Shown here: positions 34,101-42,700 of the stretch, in pieces
Layout of the letters: every line of letters begins with the position of its first letter
Position numbering within the stretch: the first letter of the stretch is position 1
Assembly: GCA_003539495.1 (NCBI GenBank)
Contig: DPPB01000012.1
Span: 1 to 64,000 of the forward strand
Length of the DNA: 64,000 nucleotides
DNA from: Oscillibacter sp.
GTDB taxonomy: Bacteria > Bacillota > Clostridia > Oscillospirales > Oscillospiraceae
Reading direction: 5' to 3'
Notes under the pieces: generated by a model
Seen by the model: only the letters and a program-made list of their open reading frames with translations
Databases searched by the model: none
What the model was told of the DNA's origin: nothing
Position numbers and translations under genes: made by a program

Positions 34101-34727
34101 ACAGCTACCCAGCTCAAGGGGCGGGAGCTGGATCAGCAGATCGCCGAGGGAACTGCACAGCATCTGCCGGTACAGACGGAATTTGCCGCGCCAAAATTTA
34201 TGCAGGAGCAGCAGGGCCTCACCCCGGCGGAGCGGGGTACTGCCATGCACCTGGTAATGCAGTATCTGCCCTTTGACACCCCGGCCCGGCCCGATGCGGT
34301 GAAGGAATATGTGCAATCGCTGGTGCAGCGTCGGCTTCTGACTATGGAGCAGGGAGAAAGCATAAATGCTTCACAGATTGCAAAATTTCTGGCATCCGAC
34401 CTCTGCCGGCAGATGCGCGGGGCTGTACAGGTCTGGCGAGAGTTTCGCTTTGCGCTGCTGGTGCCGGCATCTATATATGATCCTCGGGTCCAGGGGGAGG
34501 AGATGATGCTGCAGGGTGTGGCGGATGCATGCTTCCGCACGGCAGAGGGCCTTGTGGTGGCAGACTTCAAGACGGACCGTTTGCAGCCCGGTGAGGAAAT
34601 AGAACGAGCGGAGCGATATCGGCCGCAATTGGAGGCTTACAGCCTGGCATTGAGCCGGGTACTGGAGGAGCCGGTATGCCGCCGGGTACTGTATTTCTTC
34701 TCCACTGGAGTTCAGTTGGATCTGTGA
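31182..34727 (+). CDS. addA: ATP-dependent helicase/nuclease subunit A
   Basis: 1181 residues from ATG 31182, which has AAAGGAGG six bases upstream; an earlier ATG at 31155 lacks this. UvrD-type motifs: TDEQRQAV (Q motif), SAAAGSGKTKVLVER (Walker A), MVDEYQDTNEVQ (Walker B), FTVGDVKQSIYRFR, and SIHRSKGLEFPVV. The C-terminal nuclease has VVADFKTDRL. AddA is the 3'-5' motor and Chi-side nuclease of AddAB. Translation is coupled to addB by overlap. Confidence 0.94.
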   Translation: MIDPNLTDEQRQAVTDGGGSLLVSAAAGSGKTKVLVERLFRRVEEEHCSVDDFLIITYTRAAAAELRGKIARELSQRVAQQPENVHLRRQLFRVYQADIKTVDAFCGSLLREHIHLLPPVNGRSLTPDYRLLDEQEGAALRSRVLDRVMDRFYEALEQGDENAALLAQTLGAGRDDSRLTELVLELYEKLQSQAHPLQWLQETRKFWQSVPNTLTDTPFGELLLADLGQWAEFWSRRLRRARGEMGECPKVEAAYGPAFAAMADAAERLRRAAATGWDAAGKTDLSFPSLKAVRGAENEEVKSRMKALKERFGKELKEVMEPFSTSQAEHLMDLHVMAPAMLALLDLTAEFIRALQQEKVRRNVADFSDQEHYAVELLLTADGSPTELARQIAESYVEIMVDEYQDTNEVQNCIFSAISRKGGNLFTVGDVKQSIYRFRLAQPEIFLEKYQSYCHADTAAPGQARKILLTRNFRSRPEVLEATNFIFRHILSRQMGEMDYGPEEQLYPGARFTAAPDRETELHLVSVENTEDEDFDRTRVEADFVAGMVRRMLDDGYPVQGEDGALRPVEPEDIVILMRSPRSRMADFGAAMSRCGIPYSGGERESFFETLEISTVYSLLQIIDNPRQDVPLIAVLRSPLLGFTPDLLAAIRSCGKGDFYDACCACPEEPVQDFLAQLQQLRDLAAELPADQLLWQIYDRLHLLGVFGAMEDGELRRSRLLNLCRYASDLAGQGKITVFELTDYLRSLMTREKEPQIASEQNAGGVQIMSIHRSKGLEFPVVILCDLNHRFNGADQTSPVLVHPRLGLGTERVDTARRVRYPTISKIALAQEMEKEMLSEEMRLLYVAMTRAKEKLILVDCLKNARSHVQKLSALTELPVPPQVVRSAKTMGDWVLQVLLCSTEAGAIHAWAGIAPPVRESAAGWRVYLHENPATPAAARVEEGEGAREPAFYPQLLQGEYTHLEAARIPTKITATQLKGRELDQQIAEGTAQHLPVQTEFAAPKFMQEQQGLTPAERGTAMHLVMQYLPFDTPARPDAVKEYVQSLVQRRLLTMEQGESINASQIAKFLASDLCRQMRGAVQVWREFRFALLVPASIYDPRVQGEEMMLQGVADACFRTAEGLVVADFKTDRLQPGEEIERAERYRPQLEAYSLALSRVLEEPVCRRVLYFFSTGVQLDL

Positions 34728-34760
34728 GTGAAAACAGAGAAACTTCCACAAAAAAAATGC

Positions 34761-34789
34761 TTGCATTATGCGGCTACATGTGTTATCAT
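34761..34789 (+). promoter_or_regulatory. Promoter of rpmE
   Basis: TTGCAT (34761-34766), 17-base spacer, TATCAT (34784-34789). An overlapping TATAAT at 34789-34794 is also possible. Confidence 0.6.
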
Positions 34790-34847
34790 ATAATCTGCCT
34801 TTGGGATTTCAGAGGACTTGTGTACCGGAAAGGGGTGAACCAGAGCA

Positions 34848-35051
34848 ATGAAGGAAGGAATCCATCCCAATTATCAGCAGACTACTATTAAATGCGCCTG
34901 CGGTAATGTAATTGAGACAGGTTCTACGAAGAAGGATATTCGCGTAGAAGTCTGCTCTAAGTGTCACCCGTTCTTTACGGGCAGACAAAAGCTGGTGGAC
35001 ACCGGCGGCCGTGTGGCCAAGTTCAACAAGCGCTTCGGCCTGGACAAGTAA
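34848..35051 (+). CDS. rpmE: Ribosomal protein bL31, zinc-binding form
   Basis: 67 residues. MKEGIHPNY at the start, and zinc cysteines in [12 protein letters not shown] and [15 protein letters not shown], so this is the C-plus (zinc) type of bL31. It is a late-binding protein of the large subunit at the inter-subunit bridge. It has its own promoter and a strong terminator. Confidence 0.96.
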   Translation: MKEGIHPNYQQTTIKCACGNVIETGSTKKDIRVEVCSKCHPFFTGRQKLVDTGGRVAKFNKRFGLDK

Positions 35052-35065
35052 TTTGTCAGAACACC

Positions 35066-35098
35066 AAGCCCTGCACCCTTTCGGTGCAGGGCTTTTTT
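35066..35098 (+). terminator. rpmE terminator
   Basis: AAGCCCTGCACC-CTTTC-GGTGCAGGGCTTTTTT. Confidence 0.92.
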
Positions 35099-35346
35099 CA
35101 AGGAGATTATAGTCTGCTGCGCACACAATTTTATCGTTAGTGCTTTGCGCCGAAATTCCACTACTGCTTATTTGCATATTTTTCTCAAGCATATGTTGCA
35201 AGAGAAAATGACCTCAGTGATTTGTCGCCGGACAGCAGTTTCTGCCAGGACTTTTGCTGGAATATAAGGCAGTTAATTTTTGAAATAGAGCTTATTAAGA
35301 GTTGGGATCCATTATGCACTGATTTACAAAGCTAATCGATCAGAAA
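35099..35346. other. Non-coding gap after rpmE
   Basis: About 250 AT-richer bases with no ORF of coding character, no ribosome binding site and no clear promoter. I see nothing that can be named. Confidence 0.4.
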
Positions 35347-35347
35347 T

Positions 35348-35380
35348 AAAAGCCGGGCTGTATTTCACAGCCTGGCTTTT
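35348..35380. terminator. Isolated terminator hairpin
   Basis: AAAAGCCGGGCTGT-ATTTC-ACAGCCTGGCTTTT. Probable 3' end of the minus-strand gene at 35461, or of an unseen transcript from the gap. Confidence 0.7.
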
Positions 35381-35460
35381 ACTGTTTTACGGAGACCCAC
35401 AGATAAACCTGCGGAGCTTTTACTTGAAAGGATAGAAAGGCGGATAGGTGAAAAAATCTG

Positions 35461-35661
35461 TTAGGCGGCGGTGCGGCGCTGGCCAAAATACAGTGCGCCG
35501 TACACCAGGCACAGAATCAGCACCAGTGCTGCCAGCGCCACGGTCCCAATGGCACATACCGTTCCGATGCCATGAGGCAGGAAGAAGGCAATAACTGCCA
35601 AACCGAAGCAAATAGCTGTCAGCAGTACGATCAGGCTGCGAATGGTTTTCATCTGTTTCAT
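35461..35661 (-). CDS. Small two-helix membrane protein
   Basis: 66 residues from ATG 35661 with CAGGAGGAATGTAAC upstream. Two hydrophobic helices (IRSLIVLLTAICFGLAVIAFFL and ICAIGTVALAALVLILCLVYGAL) and a basic end QRRTAA. No family recognised. Translation signals are good although the gene is short. Confidence 0.6.
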   Translation of the reverse strand: MKQMKTIRSLIVLLTAICFGLAVIAFFLPHGIGTVCAIGTVALAALVLILCLVYGALYFGQRRTAA

Positions 35662-35826
35662 GTTACATTCCTCCTGTTCTTAGTTTATGTACTTACTATA
35701 GCATACGCAAGGAGATCATTCATTACAGCACCGCTACAATACTATAATGATTCGACTACAAAACAGTAACATTTATGAGTTAAAAAGTATAAAATGTAAC
35801 CTTTCCCCTCAGAACCTGTTTTACGC

Positions 35827-35855
35827 TTGAATTGACCTTGTTTTTTTGGTATAAT
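35827..35855 (+). promoter_or_regulatory. Promoter of the M50-scpAB operon
   Basis: TTGAAT (35827-35832), 17-base spacer, TATAAT (35850-35855). Confidence 0.65.
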
Positions 35856-35894
35856 CCATATGTTATAAAAGAGTGAAGATGGGGGAGTATCGAC

Positions 35895-36551
35895 TTGCAC
35901 TATTTGAGCAACTTATGGTCGGCGCTGGACTTTGGGTCAATGCTTGATATGGTACTGCGCTTGGCAGCGGTTCTGCTGTGCCTGACGGTGCATGAGACCT
36001 GCCACGGTCTGGCGGCCTATGCCTTGGGCGACCCCACGGCGCGGCGGGCCCATAGGCTGAGCCTGAACCCCCTGCGGCATATTGATTGGTTCGGATTGCT
36101 GATGATGTTTGCGGCGGGCTTCGGCTGGGCTAAGCCTGTGCCGGTGAATCCAAACTACTTCAAAAAACCCAAGCAGGGAATGGCCCTTACGGCGCTGGCA
36201 GGGCCCGTGAGCAATTTTTTGCTGGCGCTGCTCACGCTGCTTGCTGCCAGGATATTTTGCGACATGGCGGCCTATTCGGAGACGGACCAAAGAATTTTGG
36301 ATTTTCTGCTGATGGTGGCGGTGCTGTCCATCGGCCTGGGCCTTTTTAACCTGGTGCCTATCCCGCCGCTGGACGGGTCTAAGGTGCTGTTTGCGGTGCT
36401 GCCGGACCGAGCCTATGATTGGCTTATGCGCAATGAACGGTACGGCATGCTGCTGCTTTTTGCGTTGGTTTTCTTCGATGTGGGCAGCAACGCCCTTTCT
36501 AAGACGATCCAATGGGTATTTGATTTATTCTGCCGCATGGTCGGCCTATAA
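35895..36551 (+). CDS. Site-2 protease-type M50 metallopeptidase
   Basis: 218 residues from TTG 35895, preceded by GGGGGAG. The zinc motif HETCH (HExxH) lies in the first helix, and the second zinc-ligand motif NLVPIPPLDGSKVL near residue 155. Five to six membrane helices. Rhomboid-like intramembrane cleavage is expected by family, but substrates of this short bacterial group (YwhC-like) are unknown. The segment LAGPVSNFLLAL is also conserved. scpA starts 13 bases after the stop. Confidence 0.85.
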   Translation: MHYLSNLWSALDFGSMLDMVLRLAAVLLCLTVHETCHGLAAYALGDPTARRAHRLSLNPLRHIDWFGLLMMFAAGFGWAKPVPVNPNYFKKPKQGMALTALAGPVSNFLLALLTLLAARIFCDMAAYSETDQRILDFLLMVAVLSIGLGLFNLVPIPPLDGSKVLFAVLPDRAYDWLMRNERYGMLLLFALVFFDVGSNALSKTIQWVFDLFCRMVGL

Positions 36552-36564
36552 GGGAGATAGCATT

Positions 36565-37338
36565 TTGGATAATCCCATTTTTAAATTGGAAAAGGTGGTG
36601 CAGACCAGGGCGGCGGAGTCAATGGAGGATTTCGAGGGGCCGCTGGATCTGATCCTGTTCCTGCTGAGTAAAAATAAAATTGAGATCCAGGACATCCCTA
36701 TTACACTGATTCTGGATCAATATTTGGAATATCTGGAAAAGCGGCAGCAGATGGATCTGGAGGTGGCCAGCGAATTTGTAACCATGGCTTCCCACCTTAT
36801 GTACATTAAGACGAGGATGCTCCTATCCATTGAGGACGAGGAGGCCCAGAGCGAGATGGACGCCCTCATTCAGTCCCTGCAGGATCGGCAGCGGGGCGAA
36901 TGCTACCAAAAGATCCGCAAGCTGACGGAAAAGCTGGGCCCTATGAGCGAATTCGGGCGCAACATCTTCACCAAAAATCCGGAGCCCGTGAAGCGGGGCA
37001 AGGTGTTTGAATACGACCACGAGCCGGGAGAGCTGGCCATCGCCATGCAGGAGCTGCTGGACCGGCGGGATATGGCGCTGAATCCGCAGCTGACGGTGTT
37101 TGAGGACATCGTGAAGCGGGAGCCGTACTCTGTGGAGGAGAAAGCGGAAGAGATCGTGCAGCGTGTAAAGCTGGCGGGCATTACTCGGTTTCTGCTCCTG
37201 TTCAAGGGCAGCCGCAGCCGCAGTGAGCTGGTGGCTACCTTTATGGCGGTGCTGGAGCTGTGTAAAAAGCATGTGCTGCGTCTGGCCGGCGGGCCGGAGG
37301 ATTGCATGGTGTCCTGCGGTAAGGAAAACGAGGTGTAA
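36565..37338 (+). CDS. scpA: Segregation and condensation protein A
   Basis: 257 residues from TTG 36565 with AAGGGAGAT upstream; the frame is open further into the M50 gene but not homologous there. The N-terminal kleisin part has EDFEGPLDLILFLLSKNKIEIQDIPI and FVTMASHLMYIKTRML, and the C-terminal winged helix has LAGITRFLLLFKGSRSRSELVATFMAVLEL. ScpA bridges the SMC heads with ScpB in chromosome segregation. Confidence 0.93.
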   Translation: MDNPIFKLEKVVQTRAAESMEDFEGPLDLILFLLSKNKIEIQDIPITLILDQYLEYLEKRQQMDLEVASEFVTMASHLMYIKTRMLLSIEDEEAQSEMDALIQSLQDRQRGECYQKIRKLTEKLGPMSEFGRNIFTKNPEPVKRGKVFEYDHEPGELAIAMQELLDRRDMALNPQLTVFEDIVKREPYSVEEKAEEIVQRVKLAGITRFLLLFKGSRSRSELVATFMAVLELCKKHVLRLAGGPEDCMVSCGKENEV

Positions 37339-37349
37339 TCGGAGAGAAT

Positions 37350-37931
37350 ATGGAAATACTGGAAATGAAAGAGATTGAGGCGGCCCTGGAGGGCATCCTT
37401 TTTGCCTCCGGCGAGCCGGTGCACATCGACCGCATCTGCCTGGCCCTGGATCTGGACAGGCCCACGGCGGAGCTGGTGCTGCAGAAGCTGGGAGACTACT
37501 ACAGCTTTGAGCGGCGGGGCATACGCCTGGTGCGTATGGCGGACACCTGGCAGCTGTGCTCAGCACCGGAATATGCGGAATATATCCGCAAAGCCTTTGA
37601 GATACGCAAGCCGGCCAAGCTCTCCCAGCCGGCGCTGGAGGTGCTGGCCATCATTGCCTACTACCAGCCCACTACCCGGGCCTATATCGATCAGATTCGG
37701 GGCGTGGACAGCTCGTATACTGTGGGGCTGCTGCTGGATCGGCATATGATCGAGGAGTGTGGTACATTACAGGTGCCGGGACGGCCCAGGCTGTACCGCA
37801 CTACCAAGGAATTCCTCCGGGCATTCCATCTGAACACCCTGGAGGATCTGCCGGAAATGCCGGGGCTGGAGAACGATGGGCAGCTGCGGCTGGAAAACGA
37901 CGGGACCATCAGTGAGGACATGAACACCTGA
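37350..37931 (+). CDS. scpB: Segregation and condensation protein B
   Basis: 193 residues. Two winged-helix domains: EAALEGILFASGEPVHIDRI at the front, then LSQPALEVLAIIAYYQPTTRAYIDQIRGVDSSYTVG, which is the family signature. ScpB dimer binds ScpA in the SMC complex. It follows scpA by 11 bases. Confidence 0.93.
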   Translation: MEILEMKEIEAALEGILFASGEPVHIDRICLALDLDRPTAELVLQKLGDYYSFERRGIRLVRMADTWQLCSAPEYAEYIRKAFEIRKPAKLSQPALEVLAIIAYYQPTTRAYIDQIRGVDSSYTVGLLLDRHMIEECGTLQVPGRPRLYRTTKEFLRAFHLNTLEDLPEMPGLENDGQLRLENDGTISEDMNT

Positions 37932-37961
37932 CAGAAGCATCTGAGAGGAGGCGGACACGGC

Positions 37962-38687
37962 TTGACGGCACTGTGGATAGTGGGAATACTGCTGGCAATC
38001 TTTTTGGTTGTGCAGCTGAGCCGTGTGGGCGTGCGCCTTGCCTTCGGCGAGGAGTGCAGAGTAATGCTGCGGCTGGGGCCCATACGCATGCAGGTGGTGC
38101 CAAAGAAGGAAACGGCAAAGAAGAAGCCGAAAAAAGATAAAGCAACCAAGAAGAAAAAGGAAAAACCCAAAAAGGAGATGCCGAAGATCACGGCCCGGGC
38201 GGTGCTGGATAGCCTGCCGGAGTTGTGGCAGATTCTGAAAAAGGGTTTGCGGATGACCTTTCACCGGGTTCGTGTTGCGCCCATGGATATCTCGGCGGTC
38301 ATAGGGGGGGACGACCCGGCGGACACGGCGCTGCTCTACGGCCGGCTCAGTGCGGCCATGTATACGGCGATGCCGATGCTGCAGGAGCTGGTGCATATGC
38401 CGGACCCGCATATCCACCTGGAGCCGGAGCTGCAGGGAGGGGAGACGAGGATTTCGGGAGAAGTGGGCGTGTCCTTTTTAATCTGGGACCTGACGGTCAT
38501 CGGCTTTGCCTGCGGCGTGCCGCTCATTCACTGGCTCCTACGACTTCGCAAACAGCCGCCTAAGGCGGAAAACGATATTAAAACGCAATCTGGAAAGGAT
38601 GAACAATATGGAAAACAAGGAAAAGACCAGCCTCAGCGAAATGATGGAGACCTCCATGAGCAAGGTGCGGGAAATGGTCAGCAGTGA
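37962..38687 (+). CDS. DUF2953 domain protein
   Basis: 241 residues from TTG 37962 after GAGAGGAGGCGG. An N-terminal membrane helix (LWIVGILLAIFLVVQL), a lysine-rich linker (residues 48-72), and a C-terminal DUF2953 region. This family lies directly ahead of ytfJ in many spore formers, which suggests a sporulation or spore-membrane role, but no function is proven. The last 80 bases overlap ytfJ in another frame, an unusually long overlap. Confidence 0.78.
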   Translation: MTALWIVGILLAIFLVVQLSRVGVRLAFGEECRVMLRLGPIRMQVVPKKETAKKKPKKDKATKKKKEKPKKEMPKITARAVLDSLPELWQILKKGLRMTFHRVRVAPMDISAVIGGDDPADTALLYGRLSAAMYTAMPMLQELVHMPDPHIHLEPELQGGETRISGEVGVSFLIWDLTVIGFACGVPLIHWLLRLRKQPPKAENDIKTQSGKDEQYGKQGKDQPQRNDGDLHEQGAGNGQQ

Positions 38688-38999
38688 TACAGTCATCGGC
38701 CAGCCCATTACCACGCCGGACGGTGTAACATTGGTGCCGGTATCCCGGCTGAGCTTTGGCTTTACCTGCGGCGGCAGCGACTTCGGCAAGCAGGCGGACG
38801 GCAAGAATTTTGCCGGCGGCACCGCCTCTGCCGTGAAGGTGGATCCGGTGGCGTTTCTTGTGGTGAAGGATGGCGTGACACGGGTGATGCCGGTGGCGAT
38901 CCCTGCTATGGGAACAGCAGACCGCATCATCGAAATGGTGCCCCAGGTCATGGACCGGGTGGAGAGCTTCCTGGATAAAAAGAAGGAAACTACCGAATT
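38608..38999 (+). CDS. ytfJ: Spore germination/sporulation protein YtfJ (GerW family)
   Basis: Starts at ATG 38608 with GGAAAGG upstream (ATG 38599 also possible); about 131 residues to the stop near 39003. Signature VIGQPITTPDGVTLVPVSRLSFGF and KVDPVAFLVVKDGVTRVMP is typical of GerW/YtfJ. In Bacillus the protein is made in the forespore and is needed for normal germination. Placed between DUF2953 and a D,D-carboxypeptidase. Confidence 0.88.
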
Positions 39000-39046
39000 C
39001 TAACTGCGTATACTGTTACCATCAACTGTAAAAAAGGTGATGGGGA

Positions 39047-39862
39047 GTGAAATTTGCGCAGGTGATTGCCGCCGTGCTGGCGGTATTGCTGCTGCTGACA
39101 CAGCAGGTGTGGGCCGTGGACTTGTCTGCCACGGCGGCGGTGCTCATGGATTGCGATACGGGGCAGATCCTCTACCAGAAGAATGCTGACAAACGGATGC
39201 GGATTGCCAGCACCACCAAAATCCTTACGGCCCTGGTGGTGCTGGAGGAGTGCGGGCTGCGGCAGGAGGTCACCGTGATGCAGCGGCATATGGCCGAGGG
39301 CTCCTCCATGTATCTAAAGCCCGGGGAAAGGGTGACGGTGGAGACCCTGCTATACGGCCTACTGCTATGCTCCGGCAACGATGCGGCCCTGGCGCTGGCG
39401 GACGCCTGCGGCGGCGAAAAGCAGTGCATCCGGCGGATGAACGACCTGGCCGGACGGATCGGCATGAACAGCAGCCACTTTGAAAACCCCAATGGGCTGG
39501 ACGGAGAGACACACTACTCCACGGCCCGGGACATGGCGAAGCTGGCGGTTTATGGGGCTAAAAACCCTACGCTGATGCGCATATGCTCCACCATTGCCGC
39601 CCAAACCGGCGGACGCAGCATGAAAAACCACAACCGGCTGCTGCGGGAGCTGGTGGGCTGCGTGGGGATGAAAACGGGCTATACCAAGGCAGCCGGGCGG
39701 ACGCTGGTATCCTGCGTGGAGCGGGAAGGGCGGATGCTGGTGGCTGTGACGCTGCAGGATGGCAACGATTGGGCCGACCATGCGGCACTGTATGCATATG
39801 GATTTGGTCGGGAAATCGGCGCGGAAACGGCGATTGCACCCGGAGAGAAAAAATATTTTTAA
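39047..39862 (+). CDS. D-alanyl-D-alanine carboxypeptidase (DacF-like, S11)
   Basis: 271 residues from GTG 39047. A signal peptide ends near VWA, then the penicillin-binding motifs: IASTTK (SxxK), SGN, and MKTGYTKAAG (KTG). It trims the terminal D-Ala from peptidoglycan pentapeptides outside the membrane. The C-terminal domain of DacA-type enzymes is missing, so it is a short form. The place after ytfJ suits DacF, which acts in spore cortex, but this is inference. Confidence 0.88.
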   Translation: MKFAQVIAAVLAVLLLLTQQVWAVDLSATAAVLMDCDTGQILYQKNADKRMRIASTTKILTALVVLEECGLRQEVTVMQRHMAEGSSMYLKPGERVTVETLLYGLLLCSGNDAALALADACGGEKQCIRRMNDLAGRIGMNSSHFENPNGLDGETHYSTARDMAKLAVYGAKNPTLMRICSTIAAQTGGRSMKNHNRLLRELVGCVGMKTGYTKAAGRTLVSCVEREGRMLVAVTLQDGNDWADHAALYAYGFGREIGAETAIAPGEKKYF

Positions 39863-39880
39863 AAAAGGCAGGTGACACCG

Positions 39881-40597
39881 GTGCGTCAGCGTGTACAGAA
39901 GATCATTGCCCAGGCGGGGTTATGCTCCAGGCGGACAGCGGAGGAATGGATGCTCTGCGGCCGGGTCACGGTGAACGGCGATACGGCCCGGCCCGGAGAT
40001 CAGGCGGATCCGGATACGGATTGCATCGCTGTGGACGGAAAGCCATTATCCGGCAGTAAAGAGAAGGTCTATCTGATGCTGCACAAGCCGAGAGGCTATG
40101 TGACAACCCTTTCAGACGAGTTTGGGCGCAGGACAGCTGCGGAGCTAATAGAGAGCTGCGGCGCGCGGGTGTTTCCTGTGGGACGACTTGATATGGATTC
40201 TGAGGGACTGCTGCTGTTTACCAATGATGGCGAGCTTATGCAGCAGCTTATTCACCCCAAATATGAGGTGGACAAGCTGTATCGGGTGACGGTGCGTGGG
40301 AATTGGAATAAGGGCGTGGAGCTGCTGCAGCAAATGCGCCTGCTGGAGGGAGAGCCCATTGCCCCGGCACGGGTGGAGGTGCTGTCCGGCCAGGGAGAAA
40401 AGGCTGTTCTGCAGGTGACCATCCACCAGGGGAAGAACCGGCAGATCCGGCGCATGTGCCGGCAGGCGGGATTGACCGTTCTGCGACTGGAGCGTATAGC
40501 GGAACACGGAATTTTATTAGGAAATTTGCCGTGTGGCAAGTGGAGAGCCTTGACAGAAGATGAAGTCAAAACGCTGAAGGGAAGCGATGAATTATGA
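39881..40597 (+). CDS. RluB/RsuA-type pseudouridine synthase
   Basis: 238 residues from GTG 39881 with AGGTGA six bases before; GTG 39872 is an alternative. N-terminal S4 domain (RVQKIIAQAGLCSRRTAEEWM), catalytic aspartate in PVGRLDMDSEGLLLFTNDG, and KNRQIRRMCRQAG. RluB modifies U2605 of 23S rRNA (E. coli numbering). RsuA-type is the alternative. It overlaps the next gene by four bases. Confidence 0.9.
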   Translation: MRQRVQKIIAQAGLCSRRTAEEWMLCGRVTVNGDTARPGDQADPDTDCIAVDGKPLSGSKEKVYLMLHKPRGYVTTLSDEFGRRTAAELIESCGARVFPVGRLDMDSEGLLLFTNDGELMQQLIHPKYEVDKLYRVTVRGNWNKGVELLQQMRLLEGEPIAPARVEVLSGQGEKAVLQVTIHQGKNRQIRRMCRQAGLTVLRLERIAEHGILLGNLPCGKWRALTEDEVKTLKGSDEL

Positions 40598-41457
40598 GCC
40601 ATAATGTGCTCTATCTGATCCGCACCGGGATGGATGATTTTTCCAAGGGACAGAAGCGGATTGCCAACTACATACTGTCTAACTACGACAAAGCTGCCTT
40701 TATGACGGCCTGCCGCCTGGGCCAGATTGCCCAGGTCAGTGAGTCCACGGTGGTGCGCTTTGCCTCTCAACTGGGGTATGACGGCTATCCGGCCATGCAG
40801 AAGGCGCTGCAGGAGCTGATCCGGGGCAAGCTCACCAGTATTCAGCGCATTGAGGCATCCGGAAAGCAGATCAACGGCGGCGACATCGCCGGCAGCGTTA
40901 TGCAGCGAGATATGGAGACCATCCGCAGCACCATTGAGTGCATAGACCGGACGGAGTTCGACCTGGCAGTGGAGAAGCTGGTGGATGCCAAGCACATCTA
41001 TCTGCTGGGTGTGCGGTCATCGGCTTTTTTGGCGGGCTATCTGAATTTTTATTTTCATCTTATCTTTAAGAATGTGACTCTGGTGCAGAGCGCGGCAGGG
41101 GAGATATTCGACCAGATGCTGCGCATCGGTCCGGGGGATGTGCTGGTGGGCATCAGCTTCCCCAGGTACTCCCAAATTGCGGTGAATGCCGTGCGCTTCG
41201 CCAGGGACAGAGGGGCGGATGTGATTGCCGTGACGGACAGCAAAATGTCGCCTATTTACAAGATGGCCAGCGCATCCCTGCTGGTGAGCAGCGATATGAT
41301 CTCGTTTGTGGATTCTATGGCAGCGCCTGTGAGCCTGCTGAACGCACTCATTATGGCGGTGGGACAGCAGAAAAGTGAGGAGACCGCTGAGTCGTTCTCG
41401 GAGCTGGAGCGTGTGTGGTCCCAGTATGGGGTTTTTGGGGATGCAGAAGATGAATAA
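40594..41457 (+). CDS. MurR/RpiR family transcriptional regulator
   Basis: 287 residues. An N-terminal HTH_6 domain (FSKGQKRIANYILSNYDKAAF and VSESTVVRFASQLGYDGYP) and a C-terminal SIS sugar-phosphate domain (IYLLGVRSSAFLAGYLNFYF, DVLVGISFPRYSQ, VIAVTDSKMSPIY). Such regulators sense phosphosugars. No sugar genes are adjacent, so the target is unknown. It overlaps both neighbours. Confidence 0.88.
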   Translation: MSHNVLYLIRTGMDDFSKGQKRIANYILSNYDKAAFMTACRLGQIAQVSESTVVRFASQLGYDGYPAMQKALQELIRGKLTSIQRIEASGKQINGGDIAGSVMQRDMETIRSTIECIDRTEFDLAVEKLVDAKHIYLLGVRSSAFLAGYLNFYFHLIFKNVTLVQSAAGEIFDQMLRIGPGDVLVGISFPRYSQIAVNAVRFARDRGADVIAVTDSKMSPIYKMASASLLVSSDMISFVDSMAAPVSLLNALIMAVGQQKSEETAESFSELERVWSQYGVFGDAEDE

Positions 41458-42700
41458 GGAGATCGTGGTTATCGGTGGTGGTGCGGCCGGCATGATGGCA
41501 GCCATTGCTGCGGCAGAGCGGGGGGCTGCCGTGCGTCTGCTGGAGCCAAACGAGCGGCTTGGCAAAAAATTGAATATCACCGGCAAGGGCCGGTGCAACG
41601 TGACCAACAACTGCACCGTGGAGGAGCTGCTGGCGCATATTCCCCGTAATGGCAAGTTCCTTTACAGCGCTTTAGTTCGCTTCACAAGCGCCGATGCTAT
41701 GGCGTTTTTGGAGGGGATCGGCGTACCGCTGAAAACGGAGAGAGGAAACCGGGTGTTTCCTGTGTCAGACTGCGCGTTTGACGTATCCGGGGCGCTGAAG
41801 AAGCGGATGGAGAAGCTGGGCGTCCGCTGGGAGCATGACCGGGCGGTGTCTCTATTGGTGGAGGAGGGCGCAATCAGTGCCGTACAGGGGGAAAAGAAGG
41901 AGTACCCGGCTGCAGCGGTAATTTTAGCCACGGGGGGCGTGTCCTATCCCGGGACGGGCTCTACCGGTGACGGCTACCGGATGGCCGCCCAGCAGGGCCA
42001 CACCATTGTGGAGCCCCACGGCTCCCTGGTGCCGCTGGTGAGCGATGATCCCTGCTGCGAACAGATGCAGGGGCTGGCGCTAAAAAACGTGCTGCTTTCC
42101 GCCCAAAATGAAAAGGGAAAAACTGTGTTCAGCGAGTTTGGCGAGATGCTGTTCACCCATTTCGGCGTATCGGGGCCGCTGGTGCTGTCGGCCAGTGCGC
42201 ATCTGCGGGATTGGGACAAGCATACCTATAGGCTTTCCATCGACCTGAAGCCGGCTCTTTCAGAGGAAAAGCTGGAGGAGCGGCTGCTGCGGGAGCTGCG
42301 GGAGCAGAGCAACCGGAACATGGAAAACGTGCTATCCTCGCTGCTGCCCCACAGCATGGTGCCGGTGATGTGCCGGCGGCTGGGGCTTTCCCCGGAGCTG
42401 AAGGCCAACTCACTGAAGAAGGAGCAGCGCCGGGGACTGCTGCAGGAGCTGAAGCATTTTAAGCTGTCCATTACCGGCCCCCGGCCGGTGGCGGAGGCCA
42501 TTGTCACCTCCGGCGGCGTTAAGGTGGGAGAGGTAAACCCCAACAGCATGGAATCCAAAAAGGTCCGCGGCCTTTTCTTCGCGGGAGAGATTTTGGATGT
42601 GGATGCTTACACGGGCGGGTTCAACCTGCAGATCGCCTGGTCTACGGGCCGGGCGGCAGGGATCGCCGCCGCAGAAATAAAAGGAGAGGGAGAACTATGA
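41450..42700 (+). CDS. HI0933/BaiN-type flavoprotein oxidoreductase
   Basis: 416 residues from ATG 41450, inside the RpiR stop region. FAD-binding VVIGGGAAGMMAA at residues 6-18, LGKKLNITGKGRCNVTN, ATGGVSYPGTGSTGDGY, and the C-terminal GLFFAGEILDVDAYTGGFNLQIAWSTG, all standard for this family. BaiN is one member, linked to bile acid dehydroxylation, but most homologues are general and untested. It overlaps cmk by four bases. Confidence 0.87.
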   Translation: MNKEIVVIGGGAAGMMAAIAAAERGAAVRLLEPNERLGKKLNITGKGRCNVTNNCTVEELLAHIPRNGKFLYSALVRFTSADAMAFLEGIGVPLKTERGNRVFPVSDCAFDVSGALKKRMEKLGVRWEHDRAVSLLVEEGAISAVQGEKKEYPAAAVILATGGVSYPGTGSTGDGYRMAAQQGHTIVEPHGSLVPLVSDDPCCEQMQGLALKNVLLSAQNEKGKTVFSEFGEMLFTHFGVSGPLVLSASAHLRDWDKHTYRLSIDLKPALSEEKLEERLLRELREQSNRNMENVLSSLLPHSMVPVMCRRLGLSPELKANSLKKEQRRGLLQELKHFKLSITGPRPVAEAIVTSGGVKVGEVNPNSMESKKVRGLFFAGEILDVDAYTGGFNLQIAWSTGRAAGIAAAEIKGEGEL

